A stretch of 64,000 nt of DNA, taken from contig JANAVB010029819.1 of assembly GCA_029216955.1 (NCBI GenBank), positions 36,623,331 through 36,687,330 of the forward strand, written 5' to 3'. Made by a program: the position numbers and the translations under genes. Each line of letters opens with the position of its first letter. The first letter of the stretch is position 1. Shown here in pieces: positions 45,772 to 56,281 of this stretch. The notes under the pieces are model-generated. The model saw only the letters and a list, made by a program, of their open reading frames with translations, ran no database searches and was not told the DNA's origin. Origin of the DNA: Iris pallida. Taxonomy: Eukaryota; Streptophyta; Magnoliopsida; Asparagales; Iridaceae.

Positions 45772-47399
45772 TGATTGTAAAAGTACAGAACAGTTTTATG
45801 GGAGGACTGAACTTAGACTCACAATACAAACTCGCTTGTACAAAGAAAGCCTAGGGACGAAAACCTAGGTACAGCAGTCTAAGTACAATTGTTTATTTTA
45901 GATTCTAGAGGGTGACGGTAGAGTCTCGGGAAGGCGACGGCAGCCCTGCCTTACTCCTTGGACGATCGGTATGCGGCCTTGGCTCCTTGTGAAAAGATGG
46001 TTGGCGTTGGTGAAGAAATGCTCTTCTTGCTCTCCTCCTGTTGCTCTTCTGGCTTCTCTCTCTCTGTGTATTTTCTTTCCGACTATTGGGGAGTCTCTCT
46101 GTATATGCGTGTTTCTCTCTGATATTGTCTCCTTTACAAGGGAATGGCACCTTGCTATTTATAATAGTGGGATGTGATCATTAGGGTTGCCAATGATTAG
46201 CTCTTGGAGATGGCGGCGGCCTACAGATTGGTCAATCCAGGCTGTTCAGTTTTGATTGTGACGAATCCGAGCCATCGAGTGTAGATTACACCAAATCCTA
46301 TTAGCAATTAATGCTGATTGGAATAAATCTTCCTCATAATGATTTTCTGATGTCTGCGAATAAGTTAAATTTATTCTCCTGCCACGTGTCCCAGATTATT
46401 GGGATTTGACCCAATCTTTGATGGCAGTAAATCTGAGAAATTAATCGGCTTAGGACTCGTGTCCTAGGAGCCACTGGGGGATCTGAACCATATGATAAGT
46501 GAGCCGCATATGACTTTGGGCCGCATAGGGTTAAGGCCACGTGTCAGGGCTGTCTGGGTAGTGGCCCTCCCTTGAGCCTTTGAACCACAGGGAAGTAATC
46601 ATTGTGAGCCGCATAGGGATACATCCACCTGAGCCGCATAGAGATGATCCTCTTGAACCGCATGAGAAGTTTTTACTTGAGCCGCATGAGGCTTCCTCGG
46701 CCTGAACCGCATAGGACGGATTCACTCTGAACCGCATGAGAAGTCTTTGCTCGAGCCGCATGAGGCTTTCTCGGCCTGAGCCGCATAGGACTGATTCACT
46801 CTGAACCGCATAAGAAGTTCTTTGCTCGAGCCGCATGAGGCTTTCTCGGCCTGAGCCGCATAGGACGAATTCACTTTGAACCGCATGAGAAGTGCTTTGC
46901 TCGAGCCGCATGAGGCTTTCTCGGCCTGAGCCGCATAGGACGGATTCACTTTGAACCGCATGAGAAGTGCTTTGCTCGAGCCGCATGAGGCTTTCTCGGC
47001 TTGAGCCGCATAGGACGGATTCACTCTGAACCGCATGAGAAGTGAGCCGCATACGAACGTCCACGTGGCAAGGCCGCGTGGCATTTTTTATGGCTCTCGG
47101 GGATTTGTGTCAGAGATCTCTTTTCTCTTCCCTAGAGATTCGTCATTATGACAGAGTCATAATTACTTTTTTCCGTGTCAGGGCTGTTACTTTTTCAGAG
47201 TTGTCAGCCGTCAAGCAATTAATGCTAGAGGGCAGAGGAGAGGGTTGTCCTGCCACGTGTCTTTCTGAGCCGCATGGAATGTCTTGGACCGCATAGCCCC
47301 TTATGCCACATGGCTCTCCGAGCCGCATGGGCTTTCTGAGCCGCATGGGGTTCTTTGGCCGCATGACTCATTTTCTTTAGTATTTTCCATGCTTCTACA
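45762..47399 (-). repeat. TE3 5' LTR (right on the map)
   Basis: Same content as 18448-20075, including the GCCGCAT array at about 46650-47045. It has small indels relative to the other copy, for example an extra 6-8 bp near 47153. Confidence 0.94.
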
Positions 47400-47404
47400 A
47401 TGAC
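47400..47404. repeat. TSD of TE3, right copy (ATGAC)
   Basis: Matches 18443-18447. TE1 coding sequence resumes here in frame. Confidence 0.94.
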
Positions 47405-49560
47405 GTCTGCACAATCTCAAGAAGAAGAAGGCGAAGACCAAGCGCCGAAATTCTTCGAAGAAGAACCCTGGGCTCAACGCCTAGGACAACAATGGGAGTC
47501 TCGTTTTGAATTACGTGAACCTCCCACCGAAGACGAAGTCGAGCAGATCAACCTTGGGGATGGATCTTCTTCCAAACCCATCTTCATCAGCAAAAGTCTA
47601 AAAGGACAAGACCGAGAATCTTTAATCCAGCTGGCTAAAGAGTATATCGACGTCTTCGCCTGGAGCTACGAAGATATGCCGGGACTTGATCCCCAGATCA
47701 CGATGCATAGGCTGAACATCTTACCTGATGCCAATCCTATCAAACAACAACAGCGGCGCTTCCGTCCGGACATCATGAACGCCATCGATCAGGAGGTAGA
47801 CAAACTCTTGACCAGCGGCTTCATCCGTGAAGAGCAACACCCAGATTGGGTAGCCAACGTCGTCCCCGTCACCAAGAAGAATGGGAAGATACGAGTCTGT
47901 ATCGACTTCAGGGACCTCAACTATGCTTGCCGAAAGGACAAATTCTCGCTTCCAATCACCGACGTGATGATCGACAACACATGTAGCTTCGAGCACATGT
48001 CTTTCATGGACGGGTATTCGGGCTACAACCAGATCAAGATGTTCCATGATGACGCAAAACACACGTCATTCAGGACTCCAAAGGGCATTTTCTGCTACAC
48101 AGTGATGCCCTTCGGCTTGAAGAATGCTGGTGCGACATACTAACGAGCTATGAGCACCATTTTCCGTCAACACCTTCGTAAGACAGTCGAATGCTATATT
48201 GACGACATCGCAGTCAAGAGCCGTCTCAAAGGAGATCACCTGCAAGACCTCAAGACAGTCTTCGATCTCATGCGGGCGCATCAACTCAAGATGAACGCCG
48301 CTAAATCCTTCCTAGGGGTTTCTAGCGAAAAGTTCTTGGGCTTCAGCATCACGGCGAAAGGCATTCATGTCGATCCCGAGAAGACCAAAGCCATCCTTGA
48401 TGTGGACCCTCCGAAGAACCTTCGAGAACTTCGAGGCCTACAGGGGCGTCTGGCATACATCCGGAGGTTCATAGCAAACTTTTCCGGCATCGACGCTTCA
48501 CTCAGCTCATGAAGAAGGGAGTCTCTTACGTCTGGACAGAGGAATGCCAAAATGCTTTCGATGACATCAAAGCTTACTTGACGAGCCCGCCAGTCCTGGT
48601 GGCACCAGTCGCCGGCAAACCATTCCTCCTCTACGTCCATGCCATGGATCATTCCCTCGGTGCCCTGCTAGCTCAGAACAGCGACACAGGCTATGAGCAA
48701 GCAATCTACTACCTCAGTCGAACTCTGATCGGGGCCGAACACCGGTACAACCCCGTTGAAAAGGAGTGCTTAGCTTTGGTATTTGCCATCCAAAAGACTC
48801 AACATTATATCTTGGTGCAGACAATTCATGTCGTTTCCTGAGTTAATTCGCTCAGGGTCCTCATGACGAAGCCAGGATCATTGAACTCCTGGCTAGCCAC
48901 ATGGGCGATCTTGCTAACACCATACAACATGGTGTTCGTTCCGCAAAAAGCTGTTAAGGGTCAAGCTCTGGCCGACTTTTTAGCTGTACAACCCATCCCA
49001 GAGTCCTCAAGACTCTATGAAGACATCCCGATGAGGTTCAAGAATCAAACGTCACCGAAGAAGGCCCCGTCTGGCGGATGTTTTTCGATGGCGCTTCAAG
49101 AACAGGCCCCAAAGGCCAAATCGTCGCAGGAGTGGGGGTGGTATTAGTCTCCCCCGATCAACTGGTCATCCAGCGTGCTTACTCCCTTTCGATGCCGTGC
49201 TCCAACAATGTTGCCGAGTACAGCGCACTCATCATGGGACTCCAGCTGGCGCAACAGCTGGGGGTGAATCATCTGGAAGCCTACGGCGACTCAAAACTCG
49301 TCGTAAACCAGATCAGAGGGCAATACGAAGTTCGCCATGAAGATCTGATCCCTTACCATGAAGTTGCATTAAACATCATTTCAACCTTCATCGAGTTCTT
49401 TATCGAACATGTACCTTGTCTACAAAATCTAGAGGCTGATGCTCTGGCCGGCCTCGCAGCCTCATTAGCGGCACCCCTCGAAACTCAACACTACGTCACG
49501 GTAGTGGGACGAGACCTGGTCTGCGCTAAAAATAACATGTGCTCACAAGTGGCCCATGTC
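47405..49560 (+). pseudogene. TE1 reverse transcriptase and two RNase H domains, disrupted
   Basis: RT signatures are RRFRPDIMNAIDQEV, KKNGKIRVCIDFRDLN, MSFMDGYSGYNQI, MPFGLKNAG and catalytic CYIDD (about 48190-48205). The first RNase H is at about 48600-48840 (PFLLYVHAMDHSLGA, VEKECLALVFA). The archaeal-type second RNase H starts near 49078 (MFFDGASRTGPKG, NNVAEYSALIMGL, AYGDSKLVVNQIRG). Breaks are TAA 48141-48143, a shift near 48490-48510, TGA 48839-48841 and a shift near 49030-49080. Some catalytic residues remain, but no full enzyme can be made. Confidence 0.9.
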
Positions 49561-50850
49561 ATGTCAACGAGTGCTGGTGTTAACGTCCGAGACTGGAGAT
49601 TCCTATTCATCGACTTTGTTGTCAACGAAATTCTTCCAGAGGACCCGAAAGAAGCTGTCTCAGTCAGGAGACGCTCTCTTCGATTCTACTACGATACGGT
49701 AACAAGAATGCTGTACCGACGCTCCTACGATGGACTTCTCCTTCGATGTTTGTCTAACGAAGAAGCAGCCGAAGCCCTTCGAGAGGCTCACGATGGAACC
49801 TGCGGGGCCCATCAACCTGGCCCTAAGTTACAAGACCGACTGCGACGCATGGGCTACTACTGGCCAACCATGGCCGCTGACGCTGTCGAATATGCTAAGA
49901 AGTGCCATGCGTGCCAACTTCACGCAGACTTCATTTATACACCGTCAGAACCACTACATCCTACAGTCGCCTCCTGGCCCTTCAAAGCTTGGGGCATGGA
50001 CATTATGGGACCGATCACCCCTCCTTCATCGAGAGGACACCGCTTTATCCTAGCAATCACCGACTACTTCTCCAAATGGGCAGAAGCAGTTTCGCTGGCA
50101 GAAGTGAAAATCTCCAGGGTGATCAGATTCATCAAGCACCACGTCATCTACTATTTCGGAGTACCCCGGAGGATCATCCACGAAAATGGTCCTCAGTTCA
50201 TTAGCCATATTTTCGGCAGATTCTGTGACAAGAATCGCATTCAAAACGTGGCATCAACCGCCTACAATCCGGCAGCAAACGGATTGGCCCAGGCGTTCAA
50301 CAAAACTATCATCGGGCTACTCAAAAAGGTCGTGTCATCTAACAAACGCGACTGGGACGAAAAGCTCGGCGAATGCCTTTGGGCCTACCGCACAACGGTA
50401 CGGACCCCGACAGGCAACACACCATTCTCCTTGGTCTACGGGAGCGAAGCGGTACAGCCTCTCGAGATCCAGATACCCTCACTCCGCGTAGCAATCACAA
50501 ACCAACTCACAGAAGAGGACAATCAACGTCGTCGTCTGCGGGAACTGGAGGCACTTGACGAAAAGCGTCTCCTAGCTCAACAACGCATCGAACTCTACCA
50601 AGCCCGTATATCACAGGCTTTCAACAAGAAGGTCAAGCAGAGGACTTTCTAAGTTGGAGACCTGGTTCTGGCAGTCAGGAGGCCGATGGTGTTGACTCAC
50701 AAGACACCAGGAAAGTTCGAGCCCAAATGGGAAGGACCTTTCATCATAGAGACGGTATACTCAAACGGTGCTTACCGCCTCGCCAAATCCAATGTGGACT
50801 TGTTCATGATGCCCATCAACGGCAAGTTCCTAATGAAGTACTACTCTTGA
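49561..50850 (+). pseudogene. TE1 integrase with altered catalytic residues
   Basis: It continues in frame from the second RNase H (open frame to 50652). The zinc-binding part is complete here (EAHDGTCGAH, KKCHAC). In the core the first Asp is present (GMDIMGP). The second catalytic position reads HENGPQF, where TE3 has HDNGPQF, and the third reads GLAQAFN, where TE3 has GLAEAFN. Two of the three DDE residues are therefore changed, on top of a TAA at 50650-50652. The C-terminal piece, GKFEPKWEGPF to GKFLMKYYS, ends at the stop 50848-50850. Confidence 0.88.
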
Positions 50851-51400
50851 CATCTTTCAGACATGTGCTTCCACCTGAGGATCTGTGGACCCAATCATCA
50901 GGACTCACAGACAATTTCCTTTCACAAAATCATACGCTTCCGGAACCCAGCTGTTCCGTAGCATCCTCCAGTAGAAGGACAACCACGTCCACATCACCTC
51001 TGAGTTGTCCCCCTACACCCTACAAAGCAGAATCTTACATCCCATAAGACTATGCTACCCACCATGTCTACCACGTCCACATTACCTCTGAGTAAACATC
51101 CCGTACAAACAACCCTTGCGTTGTCGTACATTGATCGCAGAACTTCCACGTCCATATTACCTTTGAGTAGTTCCGCGTATCCCCCAGGATCATTCCTACC
51201 ACGTCCATAACACCTTTGAGTAGGGAGATTCCACCACTTGAATCCCATATTTGCCACGTCCACATCACCTCTGAGCAAACATGAGGGTTCTCTCAAACTT
51301 ATTATCTGTACCTAAAAATCAAGGTGCGCAAAAGATAATAGGTCCACACAAATCATCAAGTTCATGACAGCAAAAATGAACACACCACAAAAAAACTTTA
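50851..51400. repeat. Repeat-rich spacer between pol and antisense gene in TE1
   Basis: Five copies of CCACGTCCACATYACCTCTGAGTA-like text lie at about 50980, 51068, 51149, 51199 and 51247. These are the reverse complement of the CTCAGAGGTAATGAGGACAT units of TE3 and sit in the same place relative to pol. At 51297-51352 there is one copy of the TE3 hairpin segment (- strand: GGACCTATTATCT ... AGATAATAAG). The rest shows no clear similarity to the TE3 spacer. Confidence 0.8.
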
Positions 51401-51405
51401 TATTC

Positions 51406-51411
51406 TTTATT
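51406..51411 (-). terminator. Poly(A) signal of TE1 antisense gene
   Basis: AATAAA on the - strand, about 75 nt past the stop codon of the antisense gene. Confidence 0.55.
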
Positions 51412-51484
51412 TTTAAATAGAGAGTAAAAGTTTACATCCCCAGCAAGAGTTTCAAAAATATAAAAAAAGAAGAGACTACAATCC

Positions 51485-54400
51485 CTAAACATCCCCAGGG
51501 TTGGCTGAAAGCTCTTCAACCCGACGCCTCAAGTCCGCCGCTCGAGTCTCCACAGTCGCCAGGACTCGACGTTCAGCTTCTTGATGCATCGCTTCAATAG
51601 CCTCAGGAGAAGTATCGTTCTCATGCTTCTTATCCAGCTGTTGCCACTATTGAGCCAGGGTAAGAGCCCGGTGAGTGAAAGCTGCTTCCTCCTTCTTGAA
51701 TGCTACGTGTTCAGTCTGGACACGTTCGGCGTCTAATAGGAGTCGGGCCCGCTGGTCCTCAAGGCGGCGGATCTGGGCGTCAATCTCCGTGATATTAGCG
51801 TCCAACGTAGCTCGCACCTCCACTGTCTCCCGCGTAGACTGAGATAACCGCTCCACTACAGCTTCAGTCTCAGCCACTTCACGTTCCCAGACACTCACAG
51901 TAGCCTGGTAAGAAGACTCAATCTCGGCGATCAGCTTCTCCTTCTCCGCATCTATCAGGACGGAGAGGTCATTTCGCTGGATGCGCTGTAATTCGGAAAG
52001 CTGCTGGTCCAACTCAGCCACCGAGGCTTCCAGAATGACGGCCATATGATCGTGGCCCTGGTGAAGATGGATCAGGTTGATATGAGGCAGTGCCAGAGTT
52101 CTTGCCGTCGCAAAGCTCCCGTTGGCGTCCATCACTGCCGATACCCCCCACTGCAGCATTTTATACACTGCCTCGACGATGAATTTCACGTATTCATCTG
52201 CATCCGCCAGCACCTACGGCGTCATGGCAGGAGTCGGAGGAGCTGCTCTAGTTAGCGGACAGGAAGAAGACCCGCCGACCTTAACCTGCGAGGCTTGAAC
52301 CTCGGCATCAATAGGCTCTTCATCAACAGGGGCCTGACTACTAGCCCGAGGAGCCACAGGAACAGAAGAAGCCGAAACAGGCATCGAAATAGTACCCCAA
52401 GTAGAAGGAGCAACAGAGGGTTCCATCACACCCTTATCCTTCCCAAACTCGGAAGAACCACCGACGTCAGTGGCCACATCTTCAGCCCCCAACGTCCTAT
52501 CAGCAGCCAGTACCTTCCCTGGCAGAACGGGAAGATCAACACTTGTCTCCTGACTCGCCCCAGGAGTCAGGACCGACAGACGAGTCTCAGCCTCTTCATC
52601 AAATCCCTCTACAGGGACAGGATCTGTCGCTACCTCCTGATCGGTAGCCACCTCAGCTTTCGCTGCTGAGTCCGGGGTACGGCTCGGCAATTTATAGCCG
52701 ACCTTCCCTCATCATGACAAGGAGGGAAATCAACCCTCTCCTCTGTTCCAACCATATCTGTTGCCCCCGCAACAGGCTCTTGCAACCCTGGAGCGACGTC
52801 ATCTGAAGACGACGAACTCCACCCCACTTCATCACCAGGAAGCCTCGTGTCTGCTGGACCCTCAGCATCCAAGGCCCCCGCTGCGGCCTTTATCATCTCG
52901 AAAGCTGCTGCATCCTCAGCTTCCCTTCTGACATAATCTGGGGATGCTGAAATCTCCACGACAACAACATCCTCTGGATTCTCCTCCATGGGAGACATCA
53001 TAATCGGTGGGATGCGCACTTCAGACGAGCCCGCCATCTCCTTTGACCTGCTCCCACCAGATTTTGGAGTACGGGGCCTCCTTTTTAGTGGCCCCTACAA
53101 AAAGGAAGCATTGGTTACATGAAATGTTGTATCTAAACCAGATTATGTGGGACATCCTTACCTCTGCAGATGCCGAGTCCGACGACACAGTCGATGATGA
53201 TGTCTTCTTCTGCCTCTTTGACGCAGAAGAGCCAACCTCTGTACCCGCACGTTATTTCGGTTGATCAACCGAAGGTTCGGCCTGACCCCCTGGGGATGCG
53301 GCAGGGGCACCTTGATGACCCACCTCTGGTGGACGGTGCGATCGAGCCCTAGCCAATACATGCCCGGTCACCGCTAACGGGGTGCCTGCAATAAGACTTG
53401 TCTCCCTATCATACCCGGGAGGCGCGGCAGCCATAACACAGTAAAACTTGGCGGCCGAGTAAAGAATGGGCGACCGCAGATTCTGGACGGGCAGCGTAAA
53501 GCGAGCTCCGGTACATCCAGCATTGTAGTAATGCCAAGCTCGTGCACCATCCAACAAACTGCCAGCATACCCCAGGATGATACTGGGATTATCCAACATC
53601 AGCTGCGCATAACCAAATTGCCGTACAAAGCGGCTCAGTAAATACGGTTCAGATAGCACTGATTCCTGTTCCGGTATACCAGATGGGATGGCCGAATACT
53701 TTGCAACCAGCAGAATCCCCATGGAGGCAGAGTGGTGGCGTCTTCACCCGAATCCGTCAAATCCTTATCGGCCTCAAAACCCGAGAAGACAGGTCCTATT
53801 TTGGTGATCTCCCACCCCTGAAGGCGAGATAAAACCTTTCTGCAAACAGGGACGCCATAATGTAACCAGCTCCTCTGGTGGAAACGACGAAGGAATGCAT
53901 CTCCGGCCCTATGGTCTTCTTCCGAACCCGGACTCATTACATTTGGATGGTGTAAAATCAACCACCCCATTAGATAGTAAAATGACAGTTCGGCACGTGG
54001 GAAGTTGTCATTCCTACCGCGGTCATGAACCACGTTTCCCGCAAACTCCCGTAAACCTCGTAGCAGGTTACGGGAAGAAGAGCCAAACGTCGGCCAAAAA
54101 CCAAATTCACTGCTGGCAGGATTAAGTTCCGGGTTACCCTCTCTACGGAGCCTGACCCGCCCAAGAAAACGTAATCTCGAAGCCAAACCATCAGATATGC
54201 GGCTAATACTGCTTTTGACGACATCCGATGAGTTAGGTGCCAGAAACAGCTGTAGGAGCGTTCATCCGATTGCTGTTCCTCGTTCTCCCGAGGATTCTTC
54301 TCACCTAACCTGCTCATTCGGAAAGCACTTCACTACGGGAAAGCGCTGGCGGAGTGGTAAATTGAGAGGGATCCTCCTTATCTTGCTTGAAGACGTAATC

Positions 54401-55906
54401 CCTCCAGGCGGTCACATGAGGCTGCGATCCGCTCTTATCCCTCTTCTGCATGTAGTAATGATGACTCGTCACTTCCTTGAAGACGGCCATCATTTCTTCA
54501 GCTTTGTCCCCCAGGACTTGGAACTCCTCGTTCGTCGGGAAGTACTCCTCATAGGGTTCTGATCCCCAATGGAGCTTTGATACCTCGTGCATTTTATGAA
54601 GTGCAAGGCCTAGCTCCCCCACTGGAGTGAAGAAGGTCCCGGTATGGGTATCAAACATCTCCAGGAGCGTGAGAAACATATGCCGATTGATGTCAACACC
54701 TGCCTGAGTAGCACGGATCGCGGCAGTCAGCCCCATCTCTTGGAGTTCGATTTGAAATCGTGACAGCATCCAGAGTGTCAGCTTGTCCCATTTGGCAACA
54801 TAATGACACCAACCCTCTACCCGAAATTCACCTTTCGGGTACGATCGCTCCATCAACAGCATGCGATTGGCAAAAGTCGAAGCGCCAAAGGCAAATGTAT
54901 TGACGGTAACGTCACTATAAATGCTCCCTGGGCGTAGAGTCCGCCAGATGAAAGAAGGCCCAGCCCGCACAGCGGTCAAAGTATCCCTTTGATCTGAGGT
55001 AGAGTCGATCTTTAGGATGCCTGCCACCGCTCCCCCTGAGATAGGGTTAGATCCCAAGACATCCTCCTCTTGGAAGCAAGACGACAGAAGGCCGTCAGAG
55101 GCCATTGGCGTTCGAGCTGCTTAACGGTCATGTGCACTCCCCTTGCTGTAAAGAACCAGTCTTACTTGACCTTCAACACCTTTGCTTCAGTAGAGATAAG
55201 GCGGTCCCCAAACAGGAACTCAGGCTTCAAGAATGTCACTTTATCAGATGTGGCAGATTTCAAAACACCACACTCCATCATCTGTTTGAGGAACCCATAC
55301 TGTTGCTCCCGGAATTGAGTCATTCTTTCGGGATGCTGATCCAGCATAATAGCAGCTTGAGCAGGGTTTATCACTTCCTCGTCATAATCTACGCCCATCT
55401 GGCAGAGGGCAGCGTCCAGAAGCACTTCATTCAAGAGTGAGATAGTCATCGACACTAGCAAAGATTCGAAAATGTTAAAAACAACAAAAGAATCTGAGTC
55501 TCATCAAAAGCGCATAGCACGTCTGAAAAAGAAGCTTCGGTGCATCATCAGGGTGAAAACCCATGCGCATCAGCAGTGGAGCTTCGGCGCAACATCAGGG
55601 TGAAAACCCATGCGCATCAGCAGTGGAGCTTCGGCGCATCATCAGGGTGTAAATCCATGCGCGTCAGCGGTAGAACCTCGGCGCATCTTCAGGGCCTAAA
55701 CCCATGCGCGTCGGCGGCAAAAACTTTGGCACATCATCAAAGACTCAAGGTCTATGTGCGTTGGTGTACGTAAAATAAAACTCACCAACCACTTCCGGCC
55801 GAACTTCGACAGGCCGACGGGGAACGTCAGCCGCGACAGCTTTTACAGGCTCCTTTCCTTTGTCCTTTCCCGTGTCAGCACCGCTGCGAGGAGTCTTGGG
55901 AGCCAT
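51485..55906 (-). pseudogene. TE1 antisense gene (aORF), spliced gene opposite to gag-pol
   Basis: This is the homologue of the TE3 antisense gene. Exon 1 is 55906-55786 (121 nt, MAPKTPRSG..., Lys-rich), with donor GTTG|GTGAGT. Intron 1 is 55785-55455 and ends TTTGCTAG. Joining gives a Val codon split 1+2, exactly as in TE3. Exon 2 shows 'FLKPEFLFGD', 'TGTFFTPVGELGLALHKM' (about 54650), 'FYYLMGWLILHH', 'HLVYRNRNQCYLN' and 'GARAWHYYNA', all shared with TE3. The C-terminal exon (about 52213-51485) is a long coiled coil (IAEIESSYQ, IDAQIRRLEDQRARL). Breaks are TAA 55162-55164, shifts near 55100, 54317, 53970 and 53640, and TAG 51647-51649. It converges on pol. The protein is unknown; its N-terminal basic tail, conserved core and coiled coil suggest an oligomeric nuclear protein (inference). 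Confidence 0.78.
55455..55785 (-). promoter_or_regulatory. Intron 1 of TE1 antisense gene, rich in GCGCAT motifs
   Basis: The intron holds four tandem units of about 55 bp containing GGCGCATCATCAGGGTGAAA-like text and CCCATGCGCATCAGC. This is the TE1 version of the motif-loaded intron seen in TE3, with GCGCAT instead of CCGCAT. Confidence 0.75.
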
Positions 55907-55997
55907 TCTTTGAGAGAAGAAAAGTTAGGGTTTTGAGGAAGAACTCTAAAAAGCAAAAGCAAGGAGAAGAAGAACTCCCTCTCTCTCCATCTCTCGC

Positions 55998-56008
55998 CTA
56001 TTTATAGG
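55998..56008 (-). promoter_or_regulatory. TATA box of TE1 antisense gene
   Basis: GCCTATTTATAGGG on + reads CCCTATAAATAGGC on -, about 95-100 bp before the ATG at 55906. Copies of CATGCGCC lie upstream at about 56155-56212. Confidence 0.72.
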
Positions 56009-56266
56009 GCTTGGGTGCACGCGTGAACCGATGAAGAGTGACCTCAGCCGTCGCCTTGGGTTCTGTAAAGAGATAACCGCAAATAAAACCAAAAAAGATC
56101 ATCATTAATCTTTTCGGTTATCGAGGCGTTATCATTTGCATTAACTGAGCGGGGCATGCGCCCCATCACTGATGCGTGGAGTATCTATGCGCCCCGACAG
56201 TCATGCGCCTCTACCACCATGCTTCTTATTCAAAGTATTCCAAAATTTATCCAAAAGTTTTGAAAA

Positions 56267-56281
56267 CTTTGAAGGGGGTCT
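56267..56281 (+). other. TE1 polypurine tract
   Basis: CTTTGAAGGGGGTCT abuts the 3' LTR and primes plus-strand DNA synthesis. It is identical in TE2 and TE3. Confidence 0.9.

Larger units (their letters stand above)
18448..47399 (-). mobile_element. TE3: second Tat-lineage Ty3/gypsy element, interrupted by TE4
   Basis: The LTRs are 18448-20075 and 45762-47399 (about 1.63 kb) with a perfect ATGAC TSD. Without TE4 the element is about 18.3 kb, almost the same as TE1. On the - strand the order is LTR, primer binding site, gag, protease, RT, RNase H, archaeal-type RNase H, integrase, repeat-rich spacer, antisense gene (+ strand), polypurine tract, LTR. LTR differences by eye are of the order of 2%, so it is younger than TE1. 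Its LTR tips and polypurine tract match TE1, but the LTR bodies differ, so it belongs to a sister family. Confidence 0.95.
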
